A DNA stretch of 64,000 nt. Source: RBG-13-68-16 sp041494245. GTDB taxonomy: Bacteria; Acidobacteriota; Thermoanaerobaculia; Thermoanaerobaculales; Thermoanaerobaculaceae. The stretch's first letter is position 1. Each line of letters starts with the position of its first letter. Below are positions 17,404-25,836 of the stretch, in pieces. Both the position numbers and the translations under genes were made by a program. The stretch spans positions 186,001 through 250,000 of the forward strand of contig JBGQAK010000003.1 of the NCBI GenBank assembly GCA_041494245.1, given 5' to 3'. The notes under the pieces are model-generated. The model searched no databases. It had not been told where the DNA came from and was given only the letters and a program-made list of their open reading frames with translations.

Positions 17404-17649
17404 GCCGTGGCTGGTCGCAACAGGGCATGTCGGGGGCTCGCGCTCCGGCGCGTTTCGACCCGAGAAGCCGACTGTGGGGCCGGCACGCCGTGCCGGCGTG
17501 TTTGCTGTGGTTTCTGAGGGGTTCGCGCACCGCGCAAGCTGTCTCGCACCCTCCGAAACCAACGAAAGCGCGCGTGGCCTGCGCGCCCCACACAAGACCA
17601 AGTTCAGCGCGCCCGGCGGTCGCGCCCCACATCTGAACTGAAATGAGAC
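17404..17649. repeat. Convergent spacer with GTGGGGCCGGC-type dispersed repeats
   Basis: The spacer between convergent genes contains CCGGCACGCCGTGCCGG (palindrome, about 17480-17496) and two GCGCGCCCCACA / GTCGCGCCCCACA stretches near 17580 and 17622. The same GTGGGGCCGGC/GCGCCCCAC words recur at about 25700, 28997, 29565, 32225, 39411 and 54168. No gene seen. Confidence 0.5.
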
Positions 17650-18747
17650 TCAGGCTAGCGCGAGGGCGATGAGGGTGTCGAAGAGGTGGGTGTGTGCGCC
17701 CAGGAATCGAAGCAAACCCCGACGGAGTCGCGGCCTGCGCGCCACCCAGAGCACGGACCGGCAGACCAGGGCGTACCGCCGGAACTGGCGGGCGGCCTCC
17801 CGCTCGTAGGGGAGGAGGGCCTCACGCGTCGCGCCCCGTTCGAGCGCCGCGGGCAGGAGGGCGCCGAGCGCCTTGGCACCCAGGAGGGCCAGGGAGATCC
17901 CTTCGCCGGTGATGGCGTCCACGTACCCGGCCGAGTCGCCCACCAGCACGAAGCGGTCCGCGACCCGAGCACGGGCGCCCTGGGCGAGCGGCCCGGCGCC
18001 GCGCGGCACCGAGTCGGCCGGCGCGCCCGCCACGTGAGAGGCCACGGCCGGGAAGCGGGGCAGGAAGCTGTCAAATGAGACCGGCACCGGGATGGCGTCC
18101 CTCTCCCACAGGAAGGTGATCCCGACGCGCGATGCGCCCGCCGGGGTTACGAACGCCTCCATCCCGTCGCCGAGGTGGACCTCGACGAACTCGCTCCACG
18201 GGGTCACGCGGAAGTGTTGCCGCAGCCCCAGCCGCTGCGGCAGCCGGGGCGGGCGGTCGAGCCCGGCGAGGCGGCGAAGCCGGGAGTGGAGGCCGTCCGC
18301 CGCGACCAGGAGCCGTGCCCTCACCTCCCCGCCGGCGGTGGCGAGCGAAACGGCCTGATCGGTCGTCGAGAACCGTTCGACCGCGCAGTTCCACCGCATC
18401 TCGACCCCGGACTCCCCGGCGCAGCGTGCAAGCTCCGAGGTCAGCGCGGTGCGCCTGATCCCGAGGCCGGGCTCCGGGAGGCGGCCCTCGGCAGAGGAGC
18501 CGTCCGCTTGGATGTAGCGGATCCCGACGAACGGGGCGCAGTCGGCATCTGAAATACGGGACCGCACGCCGATCTCCTCGAGCACGCGCACGCCTGCCGG
18601 CATGAGCCCCTCGCCGCACGCCTTGTCGGGAGGCCCGCTGCTCCTGTCGAGGAGGACCGTGGAGCATCCCGCGCGCGAGGCGAATGCCGCGGCCGCGAGC
18701 CCGGCGGGGCCCCCTCCCACGACGGCGACGTCGAAGCTAGCGCTCAC
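17650..18747 (-). CDS. FAD-dependent oxidoreductase, geranylgeranyl-reductase/aromatic hydroxylase-like
   Basis: 365 residues. The FAD-binding GxGxxG appears as VVGGGPAGLAAAAFASRAG at the start, the DG segment as VAADGLHSRLRRLAGL, and the GD motif as FVLVGDSAGYVDAITGEGISLAL. The body resembles the geranylgeranyl reductase family and flavin hydroxylases. It is the last gene of the PKS operon and its start overlaps the ligase gene by 11 bases. In characterised phenolic-lipid operons (Streptomyces SrsA-SrsB-SrsC) a flavoprotein hydroxylates the ring after methylation, which suggests the same here. Reduction of an unsaturated chain is the alternative. Confidence 0.8.
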   Translation of the reverse strand: MSASFDVAVVGGGPAGLAAAAFASRAGCSTVLLDRSSGPPDKACGEGLMPAGVRVLEEIGVRSRISDADCAPFVGIRYIQADGSSAEGRLPEPGLGIRRTALTSELARCAGESGVEMRWNCAVERFSTTDQAVSLATAGGEVRARLLVAADGLHSRLRRLAGLDRPPRLPQRLGLRQHFRVTPWSEFVEVHLGDGMEAFVTPAGASRVGITFLWERDAIPVPVSFDSFLPRFPAVASHVAGAPADSVPRGAGPLAQGARARVADRFVLVGDSAGYVDAITGEGISLALLGAKALGALLPAALERGATREALLPYEREAARQFRRYALVCRSVLWVARRPRLRRGLLRFLGAHTHLFDTLIALALA

Positions 18748-20509
18748 GGCCGAGCTTGACCCTGGCGAAGGCGACGGCGGAGCGGATCAGCTCCGCCGAA
18801 AGCCGGGCGGGGCCGGCCTTGCGCGGTGGTGTGAGCTCGCCTGCGAGAAAGCGGCGAAGAGCCTCGCTGCGGCGCATCTTCCCGCTCGACGTCCGTGGCA
18901 GGGTGCCGGGCTCGAGGAGCCGCACGGTGTGCGGCCTGACGCCGGTGTGCTCCAGGACGGCACGGCGGATCAACTCGATCGTGCCGGCGTCGCCGTCGTT
19001 GCGCGCGGCATCCCTCGCGCGCTCGGCGAGCACGAGGAGCTGCTCCTCATCCTCACCCTCGGGGACGAAGCCGAGCGCCACCGCGCAACCGTGCCGAAGC
19101 CCTTCGAGGTGGTCGAGGCACTCCTCGAACTCCTGCGGAACGTGGTTCGCGCCCCGGATGATGACGAGGTCCTTCTCCCTCCCGCACACGTACAGCTCGC
19201 CGTCGGCGACGAACCCGAGATCCCCGGTGTCGAGCCAGCCCTCGGCGACGGCGTCAGCCGTGGCCTCCGGCTGCCCGAAGTAGGCGGTCATCAGGGACGG
19301 CCCGCGCGCGAAGATCCGGCCCACCTTACGTTCGGGAAGGCGCCTCCCGGCCGCGCCGCGCACCTCCAGCTCGGCGCCCGGGACCGGCGTCCCGACGGAA
19401 ACGATCGCCCGTGTCCCCGGGACGGCCTCCCCGGTGGCCGCCAGCCGGGCCGGGTCCACGTTGAGCGCTTTCGGCGGCCGGTTCGGGGCCGAGAAGGTGA
19501 CGGCGAGCGAGGCCTCGGCCAAGCCGTAGACGGGGCGCAGCGCCGAGGAGCGGAAGCCGAGCGGGGCGAAGCGCTGCGCGAACGCCTGCAGGGTGGCGAC
19601 CGAGATCGGCTCCGCCCCGCACACGGCGAGGCGCCAGCTCGAGAGATCGAGACCGACGACGTCCTCGTCCCGAACCCGCTTGGTGCTGAGCGCGTAGCCG
19701 AACGTGGGCGACACCGAGAGGGTGGCGCGGTGGCGCGCGATCGCCCGCAGCCAGAGCGCCGGACGAACCAGGAAATGCTCAGGGGGGATAAGGACGAGGG
19801 GGCCTGGGTAGTACACCGCGAGGAGAAGGCAGCCGATCAGGCCCATGTCGTGGTAGAGCGGCAGCCAGGACACCCCGAGCTGCGGGAAGCGCTCCTCGGG
19901 CGGCAGGAGCGACTTGAGGGCCGCCAGTTGCGCCGTCAGGTTGGCGTGCGAAAGCGCGATCGGCTTCGGGTCGGCGGTCGAGCCCGAGGAGAACTGGATC
20001 ACCCCGAGGGAGCCGGGATCGACGGCGGCGTGGACCTCGCCGGTGCTCCCCTGGCCGATGTCTTCGAGCGTCGCACACCCAAGGCGCGGGCGCGACCGCT
20101 CGACCGCCTGACCGAGGAGCGTGCGTGTCCGGGCGTCAGCCAGCACGAGGCACGCGCCGGAGGCGCCGATCATCCTGGCCGTCGCGGCGTGGTACTCGGG
20201 CAGCCGTCCGAGGCGGAACGGCGGGTAGAGCGGGACGGGGACGGCACCGGCCAACAGCGCGCCGAAGTAGCCATCGAGGAACTCCGGGGAGGTCGGGAAG
20301 ACGAGCGCGACCCGGTCGCCGGGGCGGACCCCCTTCCGCAGGAGAGCAGCGGCCGTCCGGCCGGCGCGGGCGCGGATCTCGGCGAACGGGAGAAACGTTT
20401 CCCGTTCGTGGAGGTCCACGAAGGTGATGCCGGACGGGGCCGCTGCCGCGGCCTCCAAGGCCTCGTTGATGGTGCGGTGCTCGGGGACGGGGAGCGGCGG
20501 GCCCTTCAT
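18737..20509 (-). CDS. Fatty acyl-AMP ligase-like adenylating enzyme
   Basis: 590 residues. ANL-superfamily motifs are clear: IQFSSGSTADPKPIALSH (A3), SWLPLYHDMGLIG, PVYGLAEASLAVTF (A5), GWLDTGDLGFVADGELYVCGREKD (A7/A8) and the terminal lysine region RTSSGKMRR (A10). YHDMGLIG and the overall pattern are those of FAALs, which activate fatty acids as acyl-AMP and load them on an ACP rather than CoA. The ACP gene immediately upstream overlaps its start by 4 bases, a strong hint that it loads that ACP. The product would be the starter for the type III PKS. FAAL rather than CoA ligase is judged from motifs only. Confidence 0.85.
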   Translation of the reverse strand: MKGPPLPVPEHRTINEALEAAAAAPSGITFVDLHERETFLPFAEIRARAGRTAAALLRKGVRPGDRVALVFPTSPEFLDGYFGALLAGAVPVPLYPPFRLGRLPEYHAATARMIGASGACLVLADARTRTLLGQAVERSRPRLGCATLEDIGQGSTGEVHAAVDPGSLGVIQFSSGSTADPKPIALSHANLTAQLAALKSLLPPEERFPQLGVSWLPLYHDMGLIGCLLLAVYYPGPLVLIPPEHFLVRPALWLRAIARHRATLSVSPTFGYALSTKRVRDEDVVGLDLSSWRLAVCGAEPISVATLQAFAQRFAPLGFRSSALRPVYGLAEASLAVTFSAPNRPPKALNVDPARLAATGEAVPGTRAIVSVGTPVPGAELEVRGAAGRRLPERKVGRIFARGPSLMTAYFGQPEATADAVAEGWLDTGDLGFVADGELYVCGREKDLVIIRGANHVPQEFEECLDHLEGLRHGCAVALGFVPEGEDEEQLLVLAERARDAARNDGDAGTIELIRRAVLEHTGVRPHTVRLLEPGTLPRTSSGKMRRSEALRRFLAGELTPPRKAGPARLSAELIRSAVAFARVKLGRER

Positions 20510-20802
20510 CGCGGGACCTCCCGCTGTTCGTCGGCGGCGCCGTTCTCCGTGCGGTCCCCCCGCGCCCTTCGATCCACGAGGTCCACGAGGTCCCCAACCG
20601 TCACGACCGCACCCGCGTCCTCGTCGGAGAGCTTCACGCGGAACGTGTCCTCGAGCCCGACCGCCAGGACGATCGCGCCCATTGAGTCGACCCTGAGGTC
20701 CCGTGCCAGCTCGTGGTGCGGCTCCACGGGGTCCGTGATCTCGAGCTCGGTCGAGAGAATGCGGCGGATCTCGGCCAGAACAGCTGCCCTGACGTCAGAC
20801 AT
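20506..20802 (-). CDS. Acyl carrier protein
   Basis: 98 residues starting MSDVRAAVLAEIRRIL. The phosphopantetheine site is the serine of DLRVDSMGAI near residue 37, followed by the acidic helix II/III region LEDTFRVKLSDEDA and VGDLVDLVD. A longer reading frame extends upstream but that part lies in the methyltransferase gene and has no carrier-protein character. The C-terminal tail (RTENGAADEQREVPR) is hydrophilic. It overlaps the methyltransferase by 8 bases and the ligase by 4, so it is part of the PKS operon and probably shuttles acyl starters. Confidence 0.88.
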   Translation of the reverse strand: MSDVRAAVLAEIRRILSTELEITDPVEPHHELARDLRVDSMGAIVLAVGLEDTFRVKLSDEDAGAVVTVGDLVDLVDRRARGDRTENGAADEQREVPR

Positions 20803-21367
20803 GCCGCGCCCCCGGCAGGAACCGCGGCAGCGTGCCGAAAGCCCTCGCGTACGCCTCGCCCATGGCGCGCTCCTCGGCCGGGATGCGAACGCCCAGGAGC
20901 ACAAGGTTGGCGCCCACGAACACGATGGCGGAGAGCCACGCCCCGTGGATCAGCGGCACGGCGACCGCCTCGAGCATCACTGCGAAGTAGTTGGGGTGGC
21001 GCAGGTACCGGTAGGGGCCGTCCGTCAGGGGGCGCTCGCCCGGCACCACGATGATGCGCGTGTTCCATCTCCGGCCGAGGGTGGCGACCACCCACCAGCG
21101 CAGTGCCTGCGCGGCGACCGCCATGCCCAGGGCGGCGTAGCCGGCGGCGCCCGGGAACGTACGGTGCAGCGCGAGCACCTCGGCTGCGCACGCGAGCGGG
21201 AAGAGCGCGTGCACCACGACCATCACAGGGTAGTGGCCGCGACCGGTTTCCACACCACCCATGGTGAAGGCTCGCCGGGCGTTGCGATGCGCGATCAACA
21301 GTTCGACGAGTCTCTCGCCGTAGAGAGCAGCTAGAAACGTCAGGTACAGTGCGACCGACGTCACCAT
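20795..21367 (-). CDS. Isoprenylcysteine carboxyl methyltransferase (ICMT) family membrane methyltransferase
   Basis: 190 residues with about five hydrophobic segments. The C-terminal ICMT signature is present: GPYRYLRHPNYFAVMLEAVAVPL, then AEERAMGEAYARAFGTLPRFLPG. Members paired with type III PKSs (SrsB, BpsB) O-methylate alkylresorcinols or alkylpyrones. It overlaps the PKS stop by 7 bases and the ACP start by 8. Membrane location fits a long-chain lipid substrate. Confidence 0.9.
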   Translation of the reverse strand: MVTSVALYLTFLAALYGERLVELLIAHRNARRAFTMGGVETGRGHYPVMVVVHALFPLACAAEVLALHRTFPGAAGYAALGMAVAAQALRWWVVATLGRRWNTRIIVVPGERPLTDGPYRYLRHPNYFAVMLEAVAVPLIHGAWLSAIVFVGANLVLLGVRIPAEERAMGEAYARAFGTLPRFLPGARHV

Positions 21368-22443
21368 TGCAGCAGCACCAGCTCGGAGCAGAATCCCGGT
21401 CCCATCGCCATCAACAGGCCAAGATCCCCCTTCTTCGCGTCACCGGAGTCGAGCAGCTCCCCGAGCACGAAAAGCACAGATGCCGAGGAGAGGTTTCCCG
21501 TCTCACGCAGGGACCGCCACGAGCGATCGAGGGCGCCTGCAGGCAGTTCCAGCGTCTCCTCGAACGCCTGGAGCACCCTGGGCCCGCCCGTGTGGGCGAT
21601 CCAGTGGCGGATGCGGGAGCGGTCGAGACCGTGCGCCGCCAGGAACGCCTCCACGTCCTGCCGAACGTGCTCGCGAACCACCTGTGGCACCTTGGCCGAA
21701 AGGACGATCTTGAAACCGGTGTCCACGATGTCCCACCCCATCACTCTTTCCGTGCCCGGGTAGAAGACCGAGTCGGTCGCGAGGATTCTGGGGCCTCGCC
21801 GGTTACGGGTGGTGTGATGAGCCCCGCCCGTACACAGCACGGCGGCCGCACCGTCGCCGAACAGCCCGGAGGAGATGATATTCGGGATCGAGAAATCCTC
21901 GCGCTGGAGCGTGAGCGAACACAGCTCCACCGAGAGCATGACCGCCACCCCGTCCGGGTAGGCGCGCAGGACGTCGGAAGCGCGCGCGATCCCGGCCACG
22001 CCACCTGCGCACCCGAGGCCGAACAGGGGCGAGCGCCGGACATCGGCTCGCAACTCCAGGCGGTTGACGAGCCGGGCGTCGATGCTCGGGGTGGCGATCC
22101 CTGTAGTACTGACGAAGAAGAGGTGATCAACATCCTCGGGTGACAGATCGGCGCACCGGAGCGCCTCGCGCACCGCCGCCTCGCCGAGATCCACCGCGAC
22201 CCTCGTCCACTCCTCGTTGCGGCGCGCGAAGGAGGTAAGGCTCTTGTAGGCCTCGATGGGGAGGGCCAGGTACCGCCCCGAGACCTGCACCGCCCGGTGG
22301 AGCTCTTCGAGCCTTTCGACGTTGAAGTGGGCACCGCTCCAGGCCTCGCGGAACGCCGCGATGAGCGTCTCCTGGTCCGCGAAGTGCGGCGGCAGCGCCC
22401 GACCCACTGCACGGATGAGGGGATGCTTACCAGGCCTGGTCAA
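21361..22443 (-). CDS. Type III polyketide synthase (chalcone/stilbene synthase-like)
   Basis: About 360 residues from a TTG at 22443; the frame also stays open to a TTG at 22554, but homology-like sequence begins at HPLIRAVGRALPPH. The catalytic triad is intact: Cys in FGLGCAGGVAG (residue 145), His in WIAHTGGP, Asn in ETGNLSSAS. The family condenses an acyl starter with malonyl-CoA units on an active-site cysteine, without its own ACP domain, giving alkylpyrones or alkylresorcinols. First gene of a five-gene operon with ICMT methyltransferase, ACP, FAAL-like ligase and flavoprotein. Chain length and ring type cannot be read from the sequence. Confidence 0.9.
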   Translation of the reverse strand: MTRPGKHPLIRAVGRALPPHFADQETLIAAFREAWSGAHFNVERLEELHRAVQVSGRYLALPIEAYKSLTSFARRNEEWTRVAVDLGEAAVREALRCADLSPEDVDHLFFVSTTGIATPSIDARLVNRLELRADVRRSPLFGLGCAGGVAGIARASDVLRAYPDGVAVMLSVELCSLTLQREDFSIPNIISSGLFGDGAAAVLCTGGAHHTTRNRRGPRILATDSVFYPGTERVMGWDIVDTGFKIVLSAKVPQVVREHVRQDVEAFLAAHGLDRSRIRHWIAHTGGPRVLQAFEETLELPAGALDRSWRSLRETGNLSSASVLFVLGELLDSGDAKKGDLGLLMAMGPGFCSELVLLQW

Positions 22444-22727
22444 CGCGGCCCCCGCGATGCGGCCGCCAGGGTCTGGCCAAGAAGCGACGCGCCAAACGTG
22501 CCAGTAGCGAGACAATCCTGCGTCGTTCGCCACCTCGTGTCGCGAAGATAGCAAGGCTGATCCACCAGAAGCACCGTCCCCATTCTGGGAACCTTAGCAC
22601 CGCAGGTGGCCTTCCCGCTTGACGCACCTGTACGTTTCGTCGCAGGTGAAGACGTGGCGGAAACGCTGCAATCTCGGGAACTGTGTTTACACGGGGAAGC
22701 CTCGTGCGCCCCCGCGCGTTGCGACGG

Positions 22728-23507
22728 CTACTCGAGGTGGGACTTGATCCGGGCGAGGCTGGCGCGGGCCAGGGCGCGGTAGTAGTCGTCCGTGACCCAA
22801 CCGGTGGGCAGGGCGAGCCCCTTGTCGAGCTCGGCCTTGGCCTCGGCCCAGCGTTTGGCCGACGCGAACGTGATGCCGAGCTCCACGTGGTGCGGGATGA
22901 CTTTCGGCTGGAGCTCGGTGGCACGGCGGAGATCGGCGATCGCCGCGTCGAGCGAGGCCGGCGGGAACTTCCCGTACAGAATCTGGGCGAAGCTCTTGAG
23001 GAACCAGCCGAGCTCGACCATCTCGCGGTTCCAGATGGCGAGGACGTGAAGGGCAACGTCGTCGTCCGGGTTGCACTGCAGCGCCTTCTCGGCCTCTGCC
23101 TTGACCTCCTTGGAGAGCTCGACCTTGCGCTTGCCGCCTTCGAAGAGCGCCAGCTTCCCGACGGCGACCGCGAGGTAGGCATGGCCCTTCGACTCCGAAG
23201 GGTTGAGGGCGACCGCCGTGCGGGCGAGCTTCTCGGCCTCGACGCACAGGCCCTTCTGTTGCCCCTGCTTTGAGAGAGTCGCCTCGTCGGCCAGCGCGCG
23301 CGCCAGCCTCCAGAGCGCCTCGTAGCTGTCCGGGGCCGCCTCGAGCGCGCTGCGGTAGGCCGCGATACCCGCCTCGAGGTCGAGCTTCTCCAACGCGGCG
23401 TCGCCCGCCGCGATCCTGGCAGCCGCCTCGGAAGGCTCGGCTCCGTCCGCCGCGAGGGCCGCGACGAGCAGTCCCACAACGGCAAGCCCGGCAACCGCTC
23501 TCGTCAT
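22728..23507 (-). CDS. Exported TPR protein
   Basis: 259 residues from ATG 23507 (GGAAGG upstream); a longer frame begins at 23570 without a ribosome site. A signal peptide (VAGLAVVGLLVAALAADGAEP) is followed by tetratricopeptide-like helical repeats (EAAARIAAGDAALEKLDLEAGIAAYRSALE in two pieces, then LNPSESKGHAYLAVAVGK, PDDDVALHVLAIWNREM, IPHHVELGITFASAKRWAEA). The spacing resembles the RMD/FAM82 type of TPR proteins also seen in bacteria. It is likely a periplasmic scaffold; partner unknown. It is on the same strand as the outer-membrane barrel gene 128 bases upstream. Confidence 0.8.
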   Translation of the reverse strand: MTRAVAGLAVVGLLVAALAADGAEPSEAAARIAAGDAALEKLDLEAGIAAYRSALEAAPDSYEALWRLARALADEATLSKQGQQKGLCVEAEKLARTAVALNPSESKGHAYLAVAVGKLALFEGGKRKVELSKEVKAEAEKALQCNPDDDVALHVLAIWNREMVELGWFLKSFAQILYGKFPPASLDAAIADLRRATELQPKVIPHHVELGITFASAKRWAEAKAELDKGLALPTGWVTDDYYRALARASLARIKSHLE

Positions 23508-23635
23508 CGCACCTTCCCCCATCCCGGCGCGGAGCGTAGCGTGGCCTCTTCCGCGCCGCAAGCGGCGCATGCGATCAGAAGTGCTGGCCGATCACGAGCT
23601 GGAGGCGCCTGGCGCCGCCCTCGGCGAACCCTCCG

Positions 23636-24289
23636 CTAGAAGCGGATGCCGAACGAGACCGGGATGAACCGCATGCTCTTGGAGGTGTTCACCCAGCTGT
23701 AGCGCGCCTCGAGGTAGAGCTGCGTCGTACACCCGATCCAGTACGTCACGCCGACGCCGAGGTTGTACCCGAACTTCGTCTCCGTCTGGGTGCCGACCAC
23801 CGAGCTCACCGGGACCAGGCCGATGGAGCACTCCCCCGACCACGGGTTGCACCACGAGATGGAGTCGAAGCCGCCGGGGGTGCTGAGCGCTAGCTTGCGC
23901 CTGTAGGCACCGACGCCGCCGACCGCGTAGTACCCGAGCTTGTCGTCCACCTCCCGGCTCCAGATGGCGTTGGCGGTGAGCGACCAGAGCTGCGCCTTGC
24001 CGTACAGGTAGGCGCTCTGACCGGGCGTCTCGGTTTCGACGGGCACGTTGGGGGCGCTGAAGTTGTTGTGGCTGAGCTCCAGCAGGACTCCGACCGGCCA
24101 CTTGATCGGCTGGTAGGTGACGCCGGCCGTGAAGGAGGCCCCGCCCCCGAGCGTGTCCCCGGTCGCGCCGGTCGGGTTGGTGTAGTTGACCGCCACGTTG
24201 CCCGACCAGTCGCCGCGGCACTGGGCGAAGGCGGACCCGGAGACCGCCAGCGCCGCGATGATCAGCGCAACTACGAGCCGTGCCTTCAT
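23636..24289 (-). CDS. Small outer-membrane beta-barrel protein
   Basis: 217 residues. A signal peptide ends at GSAFAQ. Alternating hydrophobic strands (GDWSGNVAVNYTN, GASFTAGVTYQP, GVLLELSHNNF, LWSLTANAIWSR, KLGYYAVGGVGAYRRKL, KFGYNLGVGVTYWIG, LYLEARYSWVN) and the terminal strand FIPVSFGIRF ending in phenylalanine are diagnostic of a Bam-assembled barrel of about eight strands, OmpW/OmpA-like in size. A cysteine pair in the SWCNPWSGEC loop may form a disulphide. Function unknown. Confidence 0.82.
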   Translation of the reverse strand: MKARLVVALIIAALAVSGSAFAQCRGDWSGNVAVNYTNPTGATGDTLGGGASFTAGVTYQPIKWPVGVLLELSHNNFSAPNVPVETETPGQSAYLYGKAQLWSLTANAIWSREVDDKLGYYAVGGVGAYRRKLALSTPGGFDSISWCNPWSGECSIGLVPVSSVVGTQTETKFGYNLGVGVTYWIGCTTQLYLEARYSWVNTSKSMRFIPVSFGIRF

Positions 24290-24507
24290 CTGCCACCTCC
24301 ACGGGCGTCCTGTGCTGCCGCCGCTAGTCTAGCCGATGCGCCGCCTCCTTCTCGTTCAGGGCGGTGGACCGGGACCGCCGATCCCGTAGAGCAGCGTGGG
24401 GGAGTGGCTTGTGCGTTCGCGCGCGCAGCGCTGGTATCATCGGTGACGGTGACGAGCGCAATGCTGCGGCCGATCACCAAACAGCCATCGTCCTCACGGA
24501 GGGAACC

Positions 24508-24981
24508 ATGAAAAGCTGCAGCACCCTGACAAGAACAGCACTGCTCACAATCCTGGCGTTGACGATCTTCGGTGTCGGCGTCGTGCTGGGCGACGAGAAA
24601 CTGTCCAGGAAGGACGTGCCCTCGGCGGTCCTCGCCGCTTTCCAAAAAGCCTTTCCGCACGCAACGGTGAAGGGCTACGGAAGCGAGAAGGAAGGGGACA
24701 AGCTCTTCTACGAGATCGAAAGCCTCGAAGGGAAGATGACCCGCGACGTTCTCTACAGCCCGGACGGTACCGTCGTCGAGGTGGAAGAGAGCCTCGCCGA
24801 AGGCGAGTTGCCTCAGGCCGTGACGCAATCGGTCAAGCGGCAGTACCCTAATGCCGTCATCACAACGGCCGAGAGAACAACCCGCGGCACCATCGTCACG
24901 TACGATATCAGGGCCAAACAGGAAGGGAAGACGTTCAGCATCACGCTGGATTCAAACGGACAGGCACCAAAGCCCAAGTAG
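24508..24981 (+). CDS. Periplasmic PepSY-like protein
   Basis: 157 residues from ATG 24508 with GGAGGGAACC upstream. The signal peptide is LLTILALTIFGVGVVLG. Two repeats of a PepSY-like fold follow: PSAVLAAFQKAFPHATVKGYGSEKEGDKLFYEIE and LPQAVTQSVKRQYPNAVITTAERTT...VTYDI (each given in part). PF11396-type PepSY-like proteins are small periplasmic modules of uncertain role, proposed to inhibit proteases or bind ligands. Divergent from the outer-membrane barrel gene with a 218-base intergenic region. Confidence 0.8.
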   Translation: MKSCSTLTRTALLTILALTIFGVGVVLGDEKLSRKDVPSAVLAAFQKAFPHATVKGYGSEKEGDKLFYEIESLEGKMTRDVLYSPDGTVVEVEESLAEGELPQAVTQSVKRQYPNAVITTAERTTRGTIVTYDIRAKQEGKTFSITLDSNGQAPKPK

Positions 24982-25055
24982 CAGTGCCCGATGTAGGTGA
25001 CCGCCGGTGGGCGGTGGAAAGGCACGCCGAGCGTCGTCGGGAGGATGGCACCGGT

Positions 25056-25526
25056 TCAGGCGTCCGGGGCCTGCCTGAGCCGCTCGCGGTAGGTCGTGTA
25101 GTCGGGGAGCAGCCGTTCGTAGTCCGAGTCCATGAGGGGGGACGAAATCATGAAGTCGGCCGACGCCCGGTTGCACGCGACCGGGATGTTCCACACCACC
25201 GCGATCCGCAGGAGCGCCTTCACGTCGGGATCGTGCGGCTGCGGCTCGAGCGGGTCCCAGAAGAAGATCACGAAATCGATCGTCCCCTCCGCGATCTTGG
25301 CGCCGATCTGCTGGTCGCCGCCCAGGGGACCGCTCTGAAGCTTGGCGACGGGCGTCTTGAGCGCGCTTTCCAGGATCTTCCCGGTCGTGCCGGTGGCGAA
25401 GAGGTCGTGGTGGGCGAGGAGGTCGCGGTTGAAACGCGCCCATTCAAGGAGATCCTGCTTCTTGTTGTCGTGCGCGACCAGCGCAATCCGCTTCTTCGGC
25501 CCCATTGAGATGACCTGCATCTTCAT
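25056..25526 (-). CDS. mgsA: Methylglyoxal synthase
   Basis: 156 residues from ATG 25526 (AGGAGG upstream); the frame extends to 25610 without a better start. Family motifs: KRIALVAHDNKK, LFATGTTGKIL, LQSGPLGGDQQIGAKIAEG with the catalytic aspartate, FFWDPLEPQPHDPDVKALLR with the catalytic histidine, and NIPVACNRASADFM. It converts dihydroxyacetone phosphate to methylglyoxal and phosphate, a bypass that relieves phosphate limitation or sugar-phosphate stress. Cytoplasmic, apparently a single-gene unit convergent with the PepSY-like gene. Confidence 0.95.
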   Translation of the reverse strand: MKMQVISMGPKKRIALVAHDNKKQDLLEWARFNRDLLAHHDLFATGTTGKILESALKTPVAKLQSGPLGGDQQIGAKIAEGTIDFVIFFWDPLEPQPHDPDVKALLRIAVVWNIPVACNRASADFMISSPLMDSDYERLLPDYTTYRERLRQAPDA

Positions 25527-25836
25527 GGTGTCTGCCTCCTGTCCGAGTCTAGCCGACCCACAGTCTTCTTCACCGCCCGTTCGTGGGAGATGGGCCGATC
25601 CTCCCTGCACGAACGCCCATCCTGGTTCCCTCTCTCACGGGGAGAGGGTTAGGACGATGGGACGGCACGTCGCATGTGGATCAGGTGTTGGGCGCGCGTG
25701 CCGGCGCGCCGCGCCGGCCCCACATTGCTCTGCAGCGCCACAATTCCGGTTCCCACTCCCGGAGGGAGAGGGCGCGGCCGCGCGCCGCAGCTTTACCCCG
25801 ATATAATGCCCGTCATCGTGTTGGGAGGGAGGCTTC
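25527..25836. repeat. Intergenic region with degenerate palindromic repeats
   Basis: Between divergent mgsA and the M28 peptidase gene. CCCTCTCTCACGGGGAGAGGG (about 25630-25650) and CCCACTCCCGGAGGGAGAGGG (near 25755) are variants of the dispersed palindrome seen elsewhere, separated by a GGCGCGCCGCGCCGGCCCCAC repeat. No gene seen. Confidence 0.55.

Noticed and set aside
18602..21334. A 910-residue plus-strand frame across the PKS operon
   Set aside because: It is antisense to four well-supported overlapping genes, has Arg/Gly/Asp-rich low-complexity sequence typical of GC-rich shadow frames and no domain motifs.
22444..22554. Extended N-terminus of the type III PKS
   Set aside because: The extra 37 codons (WHVWRVASWPDPGG) do not resemble the family; the conserved part begins right after the TTG at 22443.
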